This document shows, one piece after another, positions 41,982 to 49,514 of a DNA stretch of 64,000 bases. Position 1 is the first letter of the stretch. Every line of letters begins with the position of its first letter. The stretch lies in NCBI GenBank assembly GCA_028867275.1, contig JAGWGU010000001.1, positions 62,001 through 126,000 on the forward strand. Direction: 5' to 3'. The notes beneath the pieces are model-generated. The model did not search any database, was not told the origin of the DNA, and saw nothing but the letters and a program-made list of their open reading frames with translations. The DNA is from Nitrososphaerota archaeon (GTDB lineage Archaea > Thermoproteota > Nitrososphaeria > Nitrososphaerales > Nitrosopumilaceae). Made by a program: the position numbers and the translations under genes.

Positions 41982-42533
41982 GTGCTGGATCTAGTAGCGA
42001 AAAAAATTTTCCTTACTAAAGGTAAGGGCGTTCATGCTGATAGGCTGACAAGTTTTGAATATGCATTACGGGATGCAGGAATTGCCGGAACAAATTTGGT
42101 TTTGATCTCAAGTATATTTCCACCAGGCTGCAAGCTGATTCCAAAAGCTGAGGGCTTGAAATTGATAAGACCTGGCAGTGTAACTTTTGCAATTTATTCA
42201 AGACAGGAAAGTAATGAGCCTCATAGGCTGATGGCTGCATCTGTTGGAATAGCAGAGCCAAAGGACAAGACAAAATATGGTTATCTTTCAGAATATGTCT
42301 CCTTTGGGGAGACTGAAAAAGAAGCAGGTGACTATGCAGAAGACATTGCGGCACAAATGCTTGCCTCCTCGCTTGGAATTTCATTTGATGTCAACAAGAG
42401 CTGGGATGAAAAAAGACAACAGTGGAAGATATCTGGGCAGATATACAAGACTAGAAACATAACCCAGAGTGCAGTGGGCGATGCAAAAGGTAACTGGACC
42501 ACAGTCTTTACAGCAGCAGTTTTAATTCTCTAA
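41982..42533 (+). CDS. pdaD: Pyruvoyl-dependent arginine decarboxylase
   Basis: Produces agmatine from arginine for polyamine synthesis. The 183-residue precursor has the self-cleavage site NLVLISSIFPPGC, where Ser43-Ser44 is the expected scission point that generates the pyruvoyl group. Other family segments are GSVTFAIYSRQESNEPHRL, AASVGIA, YGYLSEYVSFGETEKEAG and a C-terminal GNWTTVFTAAVLIL. GTG start at 41982. Agmatine would feed spermidine-type polyamines used by deoxyhypusine synthase. Convergent with the surface protein at 42537 (3-base gap). Confidence 0.94.
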   Translation: MLDLVAKKIFLTKGKGVHADRLTSFEYALRDAGIAGTNLVLISSIFPPGCKLIPKAEGLKLIRPGSVTFAIYSRQESNEPHRLMAASVGIAEPKDKTKYGYLSEYVSFGETEKEAGDYAEDIAAQMLASSLGISFDVNKSWDEKRQQWKISGQIYKTRNITQSAVGDAKGNWTTVFTAAVLIL

Positions 42534-42536
42534 ATT

Positions 42537-43721
42537 TTATCTTCGCTTCATGAACAAGTATACTGCAGCTCCGCCTGCTGCAACTATGCCAATTAAAACA
42601 TAAATGGAATAATCGTTAGAGGCTTTTGGAACTGGTGGTATGACTATATTGTTCCCTTGTCCTGAGTTGTCTGTTGGTAATGTGCTGCCCAGAGTCAGTG
42701 AAGCCTGGTCACTTGTAACTGACGTGTCTTTTCCAAACAAGTATACTGCAGAGATCTTTTGTCCATACTCTGGATCTATTATCCATCCTGACTTGGTCAG
42801 GTCTGATGGGAATTTCTGACCGTCCTTGATTGTGGTCGGAGCCAAATCTCCTCCGTGGCCGGTCACTGCAATGTTATCATTTGATATGGCGGTGACATCT
42901 AAAATGGAATTCAAAGGAAAGAATCCTACATCAAAGTAAGTTGATCTTTCGAGCTTGTCAACGCCAAACAATTCTAATGGCTTGATTGTAGTGACCTGGG
43001 TCTTGATTGGGATTTGTTTTGAGACTTGTAATTGATAGAGTAATGCACCTTTACCTGGTGTGATTGCAAATGTTACTGTGGAATTGGAATCTTGAGCCAT
43101 CTTTTGTGCTGCATTGAAAAATCCACCATCGTCACGAATCTGTTTTGGAATCAAGATTGCAGTTAACCCGTCAAAAAGATATGAAGAATCTGGTCTTGAC
43201 ATTGTGTATATTACAGATATTGTTCTGTTTCCAGATACCACACCTGATGTGCCAAGTGCACTGCTTAGGTCTCCTTTTGGATTGACATACACGCTGTTAA
43301 ATTGTGCATTTGTTGCAAATGCCTTGTTTATGCTGTCAATAAGACTGTCTCCTACTTGTTGTGCATCTTTCTGGATAGTATTGATGTTATAAGTTTCAAT
43401 GAGTGATGGTGAAACTATGTTTACAATGATGCATCCTTGGTCTTGAACTCCAACAATACAGTTCTCTGCATTTGTAATTACAACTGATGTCACATTGGCG
43501 GTGTTTTGTATCTTCAAACTAAGATCTGCTGGAACCCGCATTTCTACTGGACTTGTTGATGCCAAGGTAACAAATGCTGTAGTCCTGTTCTGTACTTTTT
43601 CGTCAACTAGTATGTGAGCTGTTTCTCGGTAAGATGCAAGTTGTGGTTGTTGTGCATATACTGAAACAAACGAAGTCAAAAGTAATGAGAAAATTATGGA
43701 CAAGGCAAGAAGGTTTTTCAA
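42537..43721 (-). CDS. Exported surface protein with C-terminal membrane anchor
   Basis: A 394-residue extracytoplasmic protein. Signal peptide ~1-23 (LALSIIFSLLLTSFVSVYAQ), a ~330-residue beta-rich domain with two cysteines in ENCIVGVQDQGCI, a Pro/Ser linker (IVIPPVPKASNDYS), a C-terminal helix YVLIGIVAAGGAAVYLF and basic tail MKRR. This tripartite C-terminus resembles sortable anchors of archaea, although the PEFG motif known from thaumarchaeal sorting signals is not present. It starts with TTG. It is a candidate substrate of the archaeosortase-like protein or an ordinary C-anchored protein. Confidence 0.82.
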   Translation of the reverse strand: MKNLLALSIIFSLLLTSFVSVYAQQPQLASYRETAHILVDEKVQNRTTAFVTLASTSPVEMRVPADLSLKIQNTANVTSVVITNAENCIVGVQDQGCIIVNIVSPSLIETYNINTIQKDAQQVGDSLIDSINKAFATNAQFNSVYVNPKGDLSSALGTSGVVSGNRTISVIYTMSRPDSSYLFDGLTAILIPKQIRDDGGFFNAAQKMAQDSNSTVTFAITPGKGALLYQLQVSKQIPIKTQVTTIKPLELFGVDKLERSTYFDVGFFPLNSILDVTAISNDNIAVTGHGGDLAPTTIKDGQKFPSDLTKSGWIIDPEYGQKISAVYLFGKDTSVTSDQASLTLGSTLPTDNSGQGNNIVIPPVPKASNDYSIYVLIGIVAAGGAAVYLFMKRR

Positions 43722-43753
43722 TTAAAGCAATTTTTTGAAATCGAACTATTAAG

Positions 43754-43930
43754 TTATTCTCTCAATTTTTCTATCTTTATTGCAAACCTCTGGAATGGCT
43801 CTTCCTTAAAGTGACTTTTACAGACAAGCATGGTCTGCTGTGGATCTGGCCCACAATCATAAGTGATCAAATATTCTGGTTCTTTACTGCAGCATCTTGG
43901 ATATTTCACTTGGCAAGTAATGGTTGTCAT
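43754..43930 (-). CDS. 58-residue Cys-rich protein
   Basis: ATG 43928-43930 to TAA 43754-43756 encodes MTTITCQVKYPRCCSKEPEY and 38 further residues. Cysteines occur in TCQVKYPRCC, YDCGP and LVCKSHF; the C...CC...C...CxxH spacing could bind zinc. Codon use is like the neighbours. Function unknown. It lies between the surface-protein gene and a GC-rich element that may be a small RNA. Confidence 0.68.
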   Translation of the reverse strand: MTTITCQVKYPRCCSKEPEYLITYDCGPDPQQTMLVCKSHFKEEPFQRFAIKIEKLRE

Positions 43931-43962
43931 AAAATAAAATAGTTCTCGATCTAAACTCTAGG

Positions 43963-43973
43963 TTTAAATTATA
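43963..43973 (+). promoter_or_regulatory. TATA-like element before the GC-rich RNA candidate
   Basis: TTTAAATTATA is about 25-30 bases upstream of the GC-rich element starting near 43993. It could also serve the minus-strand gene at 43930, since the element is AT-symmetric. Confidence 0.4.
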
Positions 43974-43992
43974 ATGTACGCATAAAGTCATT

Positions 43993-44056
43993 GACATCGG
44001 TTCAAACCGTAGGGGAACATTGCCTGGCAGTTGGGGGCGCTTGACTGCCAGGCGCT
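43993..44056 (+). ncRNA. Candidate small structured RNA, two hairpins
   Basis: About 62 percent GC (38 of 61 bases counted) in an otherwise AT-rich intergenic region. It contains a 12-bp palindrome CGGTTCAAACCG (43998-44009) and a perfect 10-bp inverted repeat GCCTGGCAGT / ACTGCCAGGC (44022-44031 with 44044-44053) around a G-rich loop TGGGGGCGCTTG. A plus-strand TATA-like element lies 25-30 bases upstream and a CTTTAATTAATC run follows. It is not a tRNA. A terminator of the minus-strand pepF gene is the main alternative. Strand is inferred. Confidence 0.5.
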
Positions 44057-45838
44057 TTAATTAATCACTTTGGAAAGTCTTTCTGTCTGGTTTTTGATGT
44101 ACTCAAAACCTTCCTGCCAGAAACTCTCAGACGTGATATCAATTCCATGCTCCTTGAGAAGGTCTTCTGGTTTCTTAGAGCCGCCTGCAGCTAGGATATC
44201 CACATAGGTTGAAGAAAATGCACTACCTTCCTTTCTGTATCTCTGGTATAGTGACAACGATAGCAAGTTGCCAAATGAATACGAGTAGCAGTAAAACGGA
44301 GAATGGTAAAAGTGTGGTATGCATGTCCACTCTGTTCCAAAATCAGGAGTAATCTCTACCGAGTTTCCAAACTGGTCCTTTAGTGTCTTCATGTACTCTG
44401 ATGTAATATCTTGAACCATTGCACCATTTCCAATCTTTTCATGTGCTGCTATCTCAAAGAGTGTAAAGTATGCCTGTCGACCTACTGTTGCATACAAATC
44501 ATCCAAATGTTCTACCAGTATGGACTGCTGTTCATCGTCTGAGATTTGGTCCAAAATCTTGTTGAACAACAACATTTCAGAAAATGTAGAAGCCGTTTCT
44601 GCAAGAGGCAGGGGAGCTTCTGCTATGAATATTGATTTTCCCGATGCTGCAACGCTGTGTATTGCATGTCCAAGCTCATGAGCCAGAGTGAACACATCAT
44701 TTGTTCTACCTTTGAAGTTTATCATGACATATGGTGTTATTTTTGGGGATATGGTACTACAGAACGCCCCACTTCTTTTTCCTGGCCTGATGGTAGAATC
44801 CACATGTCTTTGGACAAAAACTCTTCTGGCGTACTCGCTTAGTTGTGGACTGAAATCATTCAGGGTATCAAGAACAAGTTTTACTGCCTTGTCATAATTG
44901 TATTTTTTTTCCTCTTTTTTCTTAATTGGCGCATAAATGTCATACCTACGTAGTTTTTTCATTTGTAGTATGCGGGCCTTTTGCAAAAAGAACTTGCGAA
45001 ACGTGTCCGAGTTTTTCTTGCAGACTGACAAAAGTGCGTCAACTGTCTTGTCGTCCGTGTCGTTTCCAATGTTTCTTACTGCTATTGGAGAAGAATATCC
45101 TCGTATCTGGATGCATTCGTCTTTCCAGTTTGAAACTATGTTTTGATAAATCTCTCCCAATACTCCCTTGTTCTTGTCAAACTCTGACAACAATGCCTTG
45201 TATGCAATCTCTCTTGTTTTTGGCTTTGGACTTCGAATTAGGACTGATAGTTCTTCTCTGTTGTATCTTTTTGTCTTGCCATCAATTTTTACTTCAAAGA
45301 CAAATGCGTTTGTTATCTTATCATAGATTTTGACTAGGGCAGAATGGCCTGTGACGTCTAGCGTGTTGATTATTCTTTCTTCTGGCTCTGTAAGGGAATA
45401 TTTTGCAAGTAGCCTCTTATATCTTAAAAATTCGTACAGTTCTCCTGACGACCTCATCAACCTTTGGGCATTTTTCTCATCAAGTTGTTTCTTCCACCAT
45501 TGGTCAAAAAACAGGGTCTGGTTTTCTAATTGTGCACCTAACTTGCGCATCTTTGAAACTAACGACGTGGCCTTGTCTGACTGGGTATCCGATGAATATT
45601 CTAAAGATGCATAGCCTGAAACTCTGCCAAACTCCTCTGTAATATCCTCCAAGGCATGAAGCATTGAGAGGAATTTCTTCTCAGATATTGTAGGCTTGAG
45701 TATTTTTTTGTTCTTTTCAAAATTTTTGACATCCTTTTTGATTGCCTCTAACCTCTTGGCAAATTGGGGAGATTCTGGGTCCTTTACAAGTTCGCTTAGA
45801 TCCCATTTCTCCTCTTTGAAAACTTGCATCTGGTTCAA
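44057..45838 (-). CDS. pepF: Oligoendopeptidase F (M3B metallopeptidase)
   Basis: A 593-residue cytoplasmic zinc peptidase that degrades peptides of about 7-17 residues. Zinc motif HELGHAIHS with Glu downstream in EAPLPLAETASTFSEML; N-terminal domain EEKWDLSELVKDPESPQF typical of PepF; substrate region YCYSYSFGNLLSLSLYQRY near the C-terminus. It may complete digestion of proteasome products or of peptides taken up by an Opp-type transporter. Intact length for the family. Single gene followed by a GC-rich hairpin. Confidence 0.95.
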   Translation of the reverse strand: MNQMQVFKEEKWDLSELVKDPESPQFAKRLEAIKKDVKNFEKNKKILKPTISEKKFLSMLHALEDITEEFGRVSGYASLEYSSDTQSDKATSLVSKMRKLGAQLENQTLFFDQWWKKQLDEKNAQRLMRSSGELYEFLRYKRLLAKYSLTEPEERIINTLDVTGHSALVKIYDKITNAFVFEVKIDGKTKRYNREELSVLIRSPKPKTREIAYKALLSEFDKNKGVLGEIYQNIVSNWKDECIQIRGYSSPIAVRNIGNDTDDKTVDALLSVCKKNSDTFRKFFLQKARILQMKKLRRYDIYAPIKKKEEKKYNYDKAVKLVLDTLNDFSPQLSEYARRVFVQRHVDSTIRPGKRSGAFCSTISPKITPYVMINFKGRTNDVFTLAHELGHAIHSVAASGKSIFIAEAPLPLAETASTFSEMLLFNKILDQISDDEQQSILVEHLDDLYATVGRQAYFTLFEIAAHEKIGNGAMVQDITSEYMKTLKDQFGNSVEITPDFGTEWTCIPHFYHSPFYCYSYSFGNLLSLSLYQRYRKEGSAFSSTYVDILAAGGSKKPEDLLKEHGIDITSESFWQEGFEYIKNQTERLSKVIN

Positions 45839-45985
45839 ACTTTGGGTTTCTTCTTAAAATACCATGTGGAAAATGCCCATCTCATCGGATTTGTCAATTA
45901 TTAGTTGTACGATTCTAGAAATAATCCCAAGATTTTTCTCAATTATTTTTCAGGTCATTATCACATGTACAAATCATGCACACGT

Positions 45986-45995
45986 CTTAAATATG
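45986..45995 (+). promoter_or_regulatory. TATA box of the 39-residue zinc-finger gene
   Basis: CTTAAATATG about 25 bases before the ATG at 46016, which selects the short form of the zinc-finger gene. A TTATCACATGT stretch at 45958-45968 resembles half of the uspA-proximal palindrome. Confidence 0.5.
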
Positions 45996-46015
45996 AAAAA
46001 TACATTATAGTTGGC

Positions 46016-46135
46016 ATGAGCATGACAGCATGGCATTGTTACAGATGTAATCTGACTTTCAAAGAAAAGTCTCATGTTGTTATGCATAAAGAAATTTCCC
46101 GACATGATGCAAGACAAGTAGAAATTCCAGAATAG
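46016..46135 (+). CDS. 39-residue C2H2 zinc-finger microprotein
   Basis: From ATG 46016 (MSMTAWHCYRCNLTFKEKSH) to TAG. It is a single classical-looking C2H2 finger: Cys-x2-Cys-x12-His-x5-His, with the aromatic/hydrophobic positions (F, V) in place. A frame extending 37 codons upstream exists, but the TATA box at 45986-45995 fits the short start. Single-finger proteins of this kind occur in Thaumarchaeota; DNA or RNA binding is presumed. Confidence 0.75.
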   Translation: MSMTAWHCYRCNLTFKEKSHVVMHKEISRHDARQVEIPE

Positions 46136-46232
46136 AGTTTCTACTTTTTGTTCTTGCCTCAAAATATACCGAGCTTTATTCTGTGCAAATCCTTGCAAGT
46201 ATTTATTTAACCCAAAAATAAGTTAGTCGTTC

Positions 46233-47297
46233 GTGGATCATCATAACTTTAAGGGAAAAGACATTCCTCACCTAAAGATAAAACCCAATATGGGCATTGA
46301 TGATCTAGTAGAAATTTTTGCAAGTACTGGCTATAACGCCAGACAACTTGGAGATGCTGCAAAGCTGTATTGTAAGATGATTGAAGATGATGCAACCATA
46401 TGCCTTACAATAGCAGGTGCAATGACTCCTGTTGGCTTTGGAGGGCTGTTCAAATCATTGATAGAACGGGGCTTTGTTGACTGGATAATCTCAACTGGCG
46501 CAAACGTGTACCATGAGGATCATTTTGCATGGAATCTACCTGTAAAGCAAGGACACTTTGAGGTTGATGACATGATATTGTATGAGAAAGACATAGTCAG
46601 AATCAGGGATGTCTATATCAAAGGCGATGAAACCCTCAAGGCAGAAGATAAAATTGTTCAAAAAATGTTTACAAAGAATTTGCTTGACAAACCGTTTACC
46701 ACCGCTGAATTTTGCAATGCAATGGGGAAATACTCAAAACAACATTCCAAAAACCCTGAGCGCAGTTTTGTTGTAACTGCATATGACTATGATGTGCCAG
46801 TCTATGTCTCGACATTGAAAGATTCTTCACTTGCATTAGACTTGGCACCACTACGACTTGAAAACAAAATGTATAATCTTGACTTTGTAAGGGAAATAAT
46901 AGAGCAGGCCGCGATCTTATACAACTCGAAAAAATCTGGAATCCTGGAACTAGGAGGAGGCGTACCGAAGAACACTGCACAACAGACAGGCCCGCTATTA
47001 GATCAGATACTTGGATTGGGTCATGGTGGTCAAAATTATATAATTCAAATCACAGATGCAAGACCTGACACTGGTGGACTCTCTGGTGCAACATTGCAGG
47101 AAGGAAAGAGCTGGGGTAAGGTAAAAGATGCACATGAAGACGTGATAATGGTATACACTGATGCCACCATTGCATTTCCTATACTTTGTCTTTATGCACT
47201 AAGTAATGAAAAGCCAAGAAAACCAAAGAGGCTGTACAAGAAATTGCCTCAGTACTATGAAGACTTGGGCAAGGCATATTTTAACAAAAAACGTTAA
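46233..47297 (+). CDS. Deoxyhypusine synthase-like protein (divergent paralogue)
   Basis: A 354-residue member of the deoxyhypusine synthase superfamily with GTG start. NAD-fold segments CLTIAGAMTPVGFGGLFKSL and IISTGANVYHEDHF, the GILELGGGVPKNTAQQTGP loop, and DTGGLSGATLQEGKSWGKVKD with the catalytic Lys are present. In the true enzyme at 22456 the loop reads SKHHT; here it is PKNTA, losing the His pair that handles spermidine in genuine DHS. This loop form is typical of DHS-like/homospermidine synthase-type proteins. It probably acts on polyamines or another amine rather than on aIF5A. TATA-like TATTTATTTAAC at 46199-46210. Confidence 0.88.
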   Translation: MDHHNFKGKDIPHLKIKPNMGIDDLVEIFASTGYNARQLGDAAKLYCKMIEDDATICLTIAGAMTPVGFGGLFKSLIERGFVDWIISTGANVYHEDHFAWNLPVKQGHFEVDDMILYEKDIVRIRDVYIKGDETLKAEDKIVQKMFTKNLLDKPFTTAEFCNAMGKYSKQHSKNPERSFVVTAYDYDVPVYVSTLKDSSLALDLAPLRLENKMYNLDFVREIIEQAAILYNSKKSGILELGGGVPKNTAQQTGPLLDQILGLGHGGQNYIIQITDARPDTGGLSGATLQEGKSWGKVKDAHEDVIMVYTDATIAFPILCLYALSNEKPRKPKRLYKKLPQYYEDLGKAYFNKKR

Positions 47298-47344
47298 TCT
47301 ATGAATTTTTGTAACTGGAATTTGGACCATACTAGACTAGAAAC

Positions 47345-47599
47345 TCAGGAAACCAGTTCTATTTGCCTCAAACTAAAGTTATTGTCTTTAAACTCTACTT
47401 GGTAGACTAGTATGTCTCCACCTGCGTATCTAATCTCATAATCGCCTTCCATTGCCAAGTATAGATCTGACCTTCTTGCTAGATTATTCTTGGAAAATCC
47501 CATCTTGCCAAGTTTTTTTAGAATGTATCTACTAGTTACTCTGTCTTGAAAACATGTTTCATTGATGAATACTTTTTTTGTTGTATCCGTTAACTCAAT
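47345..47599 (-). CDS. Coding-like 84-codon frame without a standard start codon
   Basis: Open on the minus strand from a stop at 47606-47608 to TGA 47345-47347. The frame reads ELTDTTKKVFINETCFQDRV, then RYILKKLGKMGFSKNNLARR and YLAMEGDYEIRYAGGDILVY, with codon use like real genes here. The only codons before it are GTA and ATT; the first in-frame ATG is at 47503, giving a 52-residue product that begins inside a predicted helix. Either an unusual start (ATT) is used, a start was lost, or a frameshift or assembly error occurred. Family unknown. Confidence 0.5.
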   Translation of the reverse strand: MELTDTTKKVFINETCFQDRVTSRYILKKLGKMGFSKNNLARRSDLYLAMEGDYEIRYAGGDILVYQVEFKDNNFSLRQIELVS

Positions 47600-47785
47600 T
47601 ACGTGTTACGAACATAAATTGTTTTTAACTATTGCACTAGTAGAAATTTGCTGATTTGATGTTTTTTTGAATTGTTAATGTTTGCACATCTGTTTTTAGA
47701 TTCATCAACCATGTGTAGATTCACAAGGGGACAATCTTTTCATTGGATAATTTTGCTAGAAACGAAATCTGGATGATTTAGTTAA

Positions 47786-47884
47786 ATTAGATAGCAGTCT
47801 TGGGACCCAAACGACAATCCTTTGATTGTCCGTCCACCGTCGGTATTAGCGCATCGGTGTTTCTACCTTTGACTACTATCCAAC
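47786..47884 (-). ncRNA. Candidate structured RNA with three-way junction
   Basis: The minus strand can fold into a closing stem pairing 47871-47884 with 47786-47799 (14 pairs, three of them G-U on this strand but C-A mismatches on the plus strand). Inside are hairpin CACCG/CGGTG (47835-47839 with 47855-47859) and hairpin GACAATC/GATTGTC with a 4-base loop (47813-47830). About 48 percent GC against roughly 30 percent around it. A TATA-like CTTTTATTTTAG (47899-47910, minus) lies 25 bases upstream of the stem's first base. It does not look like 5S rRNA, tRNA or SRP RNA. Function unknown. Confidence 0.55.
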
Positions 47885-47898
47885 ATGTATACGGGTTT

Positions 47899-47910
47899 CT
47901 AAAATAAAAG
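47899..47910 (-). promoter_or_regulatory. TATA box for the minus-strand RNA candidate
   Basis: Read on the minus strand as CTTTTATTTTAG; its centre is about 24-25 bases upstream of 47880, where the closing stem of the RNA candidate begins. Confidence 0.45.
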
Positions 47911-48004
47911 GATGACCATCTTCTTAGAAACTAGTGAAGACAATGATTAGAAATTACTAAACCGTCATGATTAGATCGGTATCACAAAACTCCTTTTTTC
48001 AAAA

Positions 48005-48014
48005 CCTATATAGC
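48005..48014 (+). promoter_or_regulatory. TATA-like element before the GAACCGTTGCTG repeats
   Basis: CCTATATAGC followed 20-25 bases later by the first repeat unit at 48034. No protein gene starts here on the plus strand, so it may drive a non-coding transcript. Confidence 0.4.
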
Positions 48015-48033
48015 TTAGTGACGTATTAGTGGC

Positions 48034-48122
48034 GAACCGTTGCTGAAAAGTAAGGGTATGAAACGTTGCTGAAAAAAGAATTTGTTAAGTCTGACATGTG
48101 AAGATATGAGCAGCAACGGTTC
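48034..48122 (+). repeat. Direct and inverted GAACCGTTGCTG repeats
   Basis: GAACCGTTGCTGAAAAG (48034-48050) is repeated with one internal difference as GAAACGTTGCTGAAAAA (48060-48076), 26 bases apart, and the exact 12-bp complement CAGCAACGGTTC lies at 48111-48122. The outer copies can form a 12-bp stem around ~65 bases. Upstream is a TATA-like element. It may be a small RNA, a C/D-type RNA with loose boxes, or a cluster of protein-binding sites. Confidence 0.55.
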
Positions 48123-48160
48123 AGATGTTGTCAAAATCTAAAAAGTATATTGAATAAAGT

Positions 48161-48439
48161 CTAGAATCGATTGAATCTTGCTTTTTCTGTGTCTCTGTCG
48201 TCCTTTGTTGCCTTTTTCCACTCTTTGTAGTGTTCTTTACAAAGGATTGCCTTTTTCAAACCATGTGGAATACCTACTCCAGTTCCCTCTACCTTTGAGG
48301 CTGTGAGAGAACGAACACCGTCATTATCGCATCCTGTGACACTGCATTTTGCACCTTTTGATATGAGGCCCATAAGAGTTCTAAAACGCACTATTATATC
48401 AGATTTTTTGATCAAAACACAAGAAGTTTTGTCAGACAT
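48161..48439 (-). CDS. Small zinc-binding protein, basic
   Basis: A 92-residue basic protein (MSDKTSCVLIKKSDIIVRFR). The middle has CSVTGCDNDGVRSL and later LCKEHYKEW, a C-x4-C ... C-x2-H pattern that could bind one zinc, followed by a charged helix KKATKDDRDTEKARFNRF. Nucleic-acid or ribosome binding is possible from charge; no family is recognised. Divergent from the CDP-alcohol transferase gene at 48490. Confidence 0.72.
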   Translation of the reverse strand: MSDKTSCVLIKKSDIIVRFRTLMGLISKGAKCSVTGCDNDGVRSLTASKVEGTGVGIPHGLKKAILCKEHYKEWKKATKDDRDTEKARFNRF

Positions 48440-48489
48440 GCTCTTAGATATATGGTATAAATTATTGTTAGATATGTGGCTGGTATCAG

Positions 48490-49062
48490 ATGCTTAACAA
48501 CTTTAGAGAAGGCCTCAAGCCTGCCTTGCAAAACATTGGCAAAGTTTTTGCCGCAACAGGACTGTCTGCAGATTTCTGGACTGCCATAGGACTAGGCTTT
48601 GCATTTGCATCTGCACTAGTTTACGCAATTCATTTAGAATATTCTTTTGTTTTGGGAGGTATCCTGTTGCTTGTTTCAGGATTTTTTGACATTGTTGATG
48701 GCCAGGTGGCACGCATCACCGGAAAGACATCTAAAAAAGGAGCATTTCTTGATTCTGTCTTTGACAAGATTGCAGAAGTTGCAATATTTCTTGGAATTCT
48801 AATTGGTGGTTACCAACAAGGCTATCTTGTACTGTTGGCAATAGGATTGTCTCTGCTTGTGAGCTACACTAGGGCAAGAGCTGAATCGCTTGGAGTTCAG
48901 CTCCAAGGTATCGGCATAGGTGAGCGTGCAGAAAGACTGCTTGTAATTGCAATAGTTGGAATGATTGGTTTTCTAAACTATGCTGTAATTATTGTTGCAA
49001 TAATTGCGGGGATTACATTTGTTCAGAGAATAATAACAACAGCTCACGGAATAAAAGACTAG
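48490..49062 (+). CDS. CDP-alcohol phosphatidyltransferase (likely archaetidylinositol phosphate synthase)
   Basis: A 190-residue integral membrane enzyme with about six helices. The CDP-alcohol motif D-x2-D-G-x2-A-R-x8-G-x3-D-x3-D is complete: DIVDGQVARITGKTSKKG then AFLDSVFDKIAE (residues ~60-90). These enzymes swap CMP of a CDP-activated lipid for an alcohol. An inositol-1-phosphate synthase is encoded at 23481, so the alcohol may be inositol-1-phosphate; other head groups cannot be excluded. Its end is 1 base from the convergent eS26 gene. Confidence 0.92.
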   Translation: MLNNFREGLKPALQNIGKVFAATGLSADFWTAIGLGFAFASALVYAIHLEYSFVLGGILLLVSGFFDIVDGQVARITGKTSKKGAFLDSVFDKIAEVAIFLGILIGGYQQGYLVLLAIGLSLLVSYTRARAESLGVQLQGIGIGERAERLLVIAIVGMIGFLNYAVIIVAIIAGITFVQRIITTAHGIKD

Positions 49063-49063
49063 A

Positions 49064-49351
49064 TTATCGTAGTCTGCCAGTCTGACGTCTTGAATCTGCT
49101 GATCTGATTTTTAGGATTCCAAAGTGTATTGCGCATGAAATACAGTACCACTTGAGTACTGTTGGTGCTGCAATGTATGCTCCCTGAGCTCTTAATTCCT
49201 TTGCCAAAGTGTGCTCCACCAAGTTTAGTCTTGATGTTACTTTCTTTGCCTTGTCTCGTGGGACTGTGGCACCACAGTTTGTACACTGGATACGATCAGA
49301 GGAGCCCTTTCCACCCTTCTTTCGTCCACGACTAGCACGCTTTAATGGCAT
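49064..49351 (-). CDS. rps26e: Small-subunit ribosomal protein eS26
   Basis: A 95-residue eS26. Features are the basic N-terminus MPLKRASRGRKKGGKGSS, the zinc pair CTNCGATVPRDKAKK and, further on, WYCISCAIHFGILKIRS, plus the central KELRAQGAYIAAPTVLKWYC. eS26 is found in eukaryotes and in Crenarchaeota/Thaumarchaeota-type archaea, supporting the taxonomic call. It sits at the mRNA exit channel of the small subunit. Single gene on the minus strand. Confidence 0.94.
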   Translation of the reverse strand: MPLKRASRGRKKGGKGSSDRIQCTNCGATVPRDKAKKVTSRLNLVEHTLAKELRAQGAYIAAPTVLKWYCISCAIHFGILKIRSADSRRQTGRLR

Positions 49352-49514
49352 GTTTTACCTGTATGGAGCCTCTTTATAACGATATTTGACGGTCTTGTTT
49401 TTGCAAAATTTGTGCCCTGAAAAGACAAATTCTTGCTTTGATTGATGTGTTTTTCAAGATTGAATCACGATGATCATTGTAGTGGATTGCCAGATCTCTG
49501 GTTTGACATCTGTT

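Noticed and set aside
43991-44015. Possible tRNA T-arm (GGTTCAAACC)
   Set aside because: The flanking bases do not form a 5-bp T stem and no acceptor or anticodon arm is present.
44021-44053. Similarity of TGCCTGGC...GCCAGGC to 5S rRNA ends
   Set aside because: Only the terminal stem looks similar; the 12-base loop cannot be a 5S rRNA.
47786-47884. 5S rRNA as identity of the structured element
   Set aside because: About 95 nt rather than 120 and lacking the conserved 5S loop sequences.
49352-49514. Search for C/D-box RNA in the rps26e upstream region
   Set aside because: GATGATC is close to a C box but no matching D box or guide layout was found.
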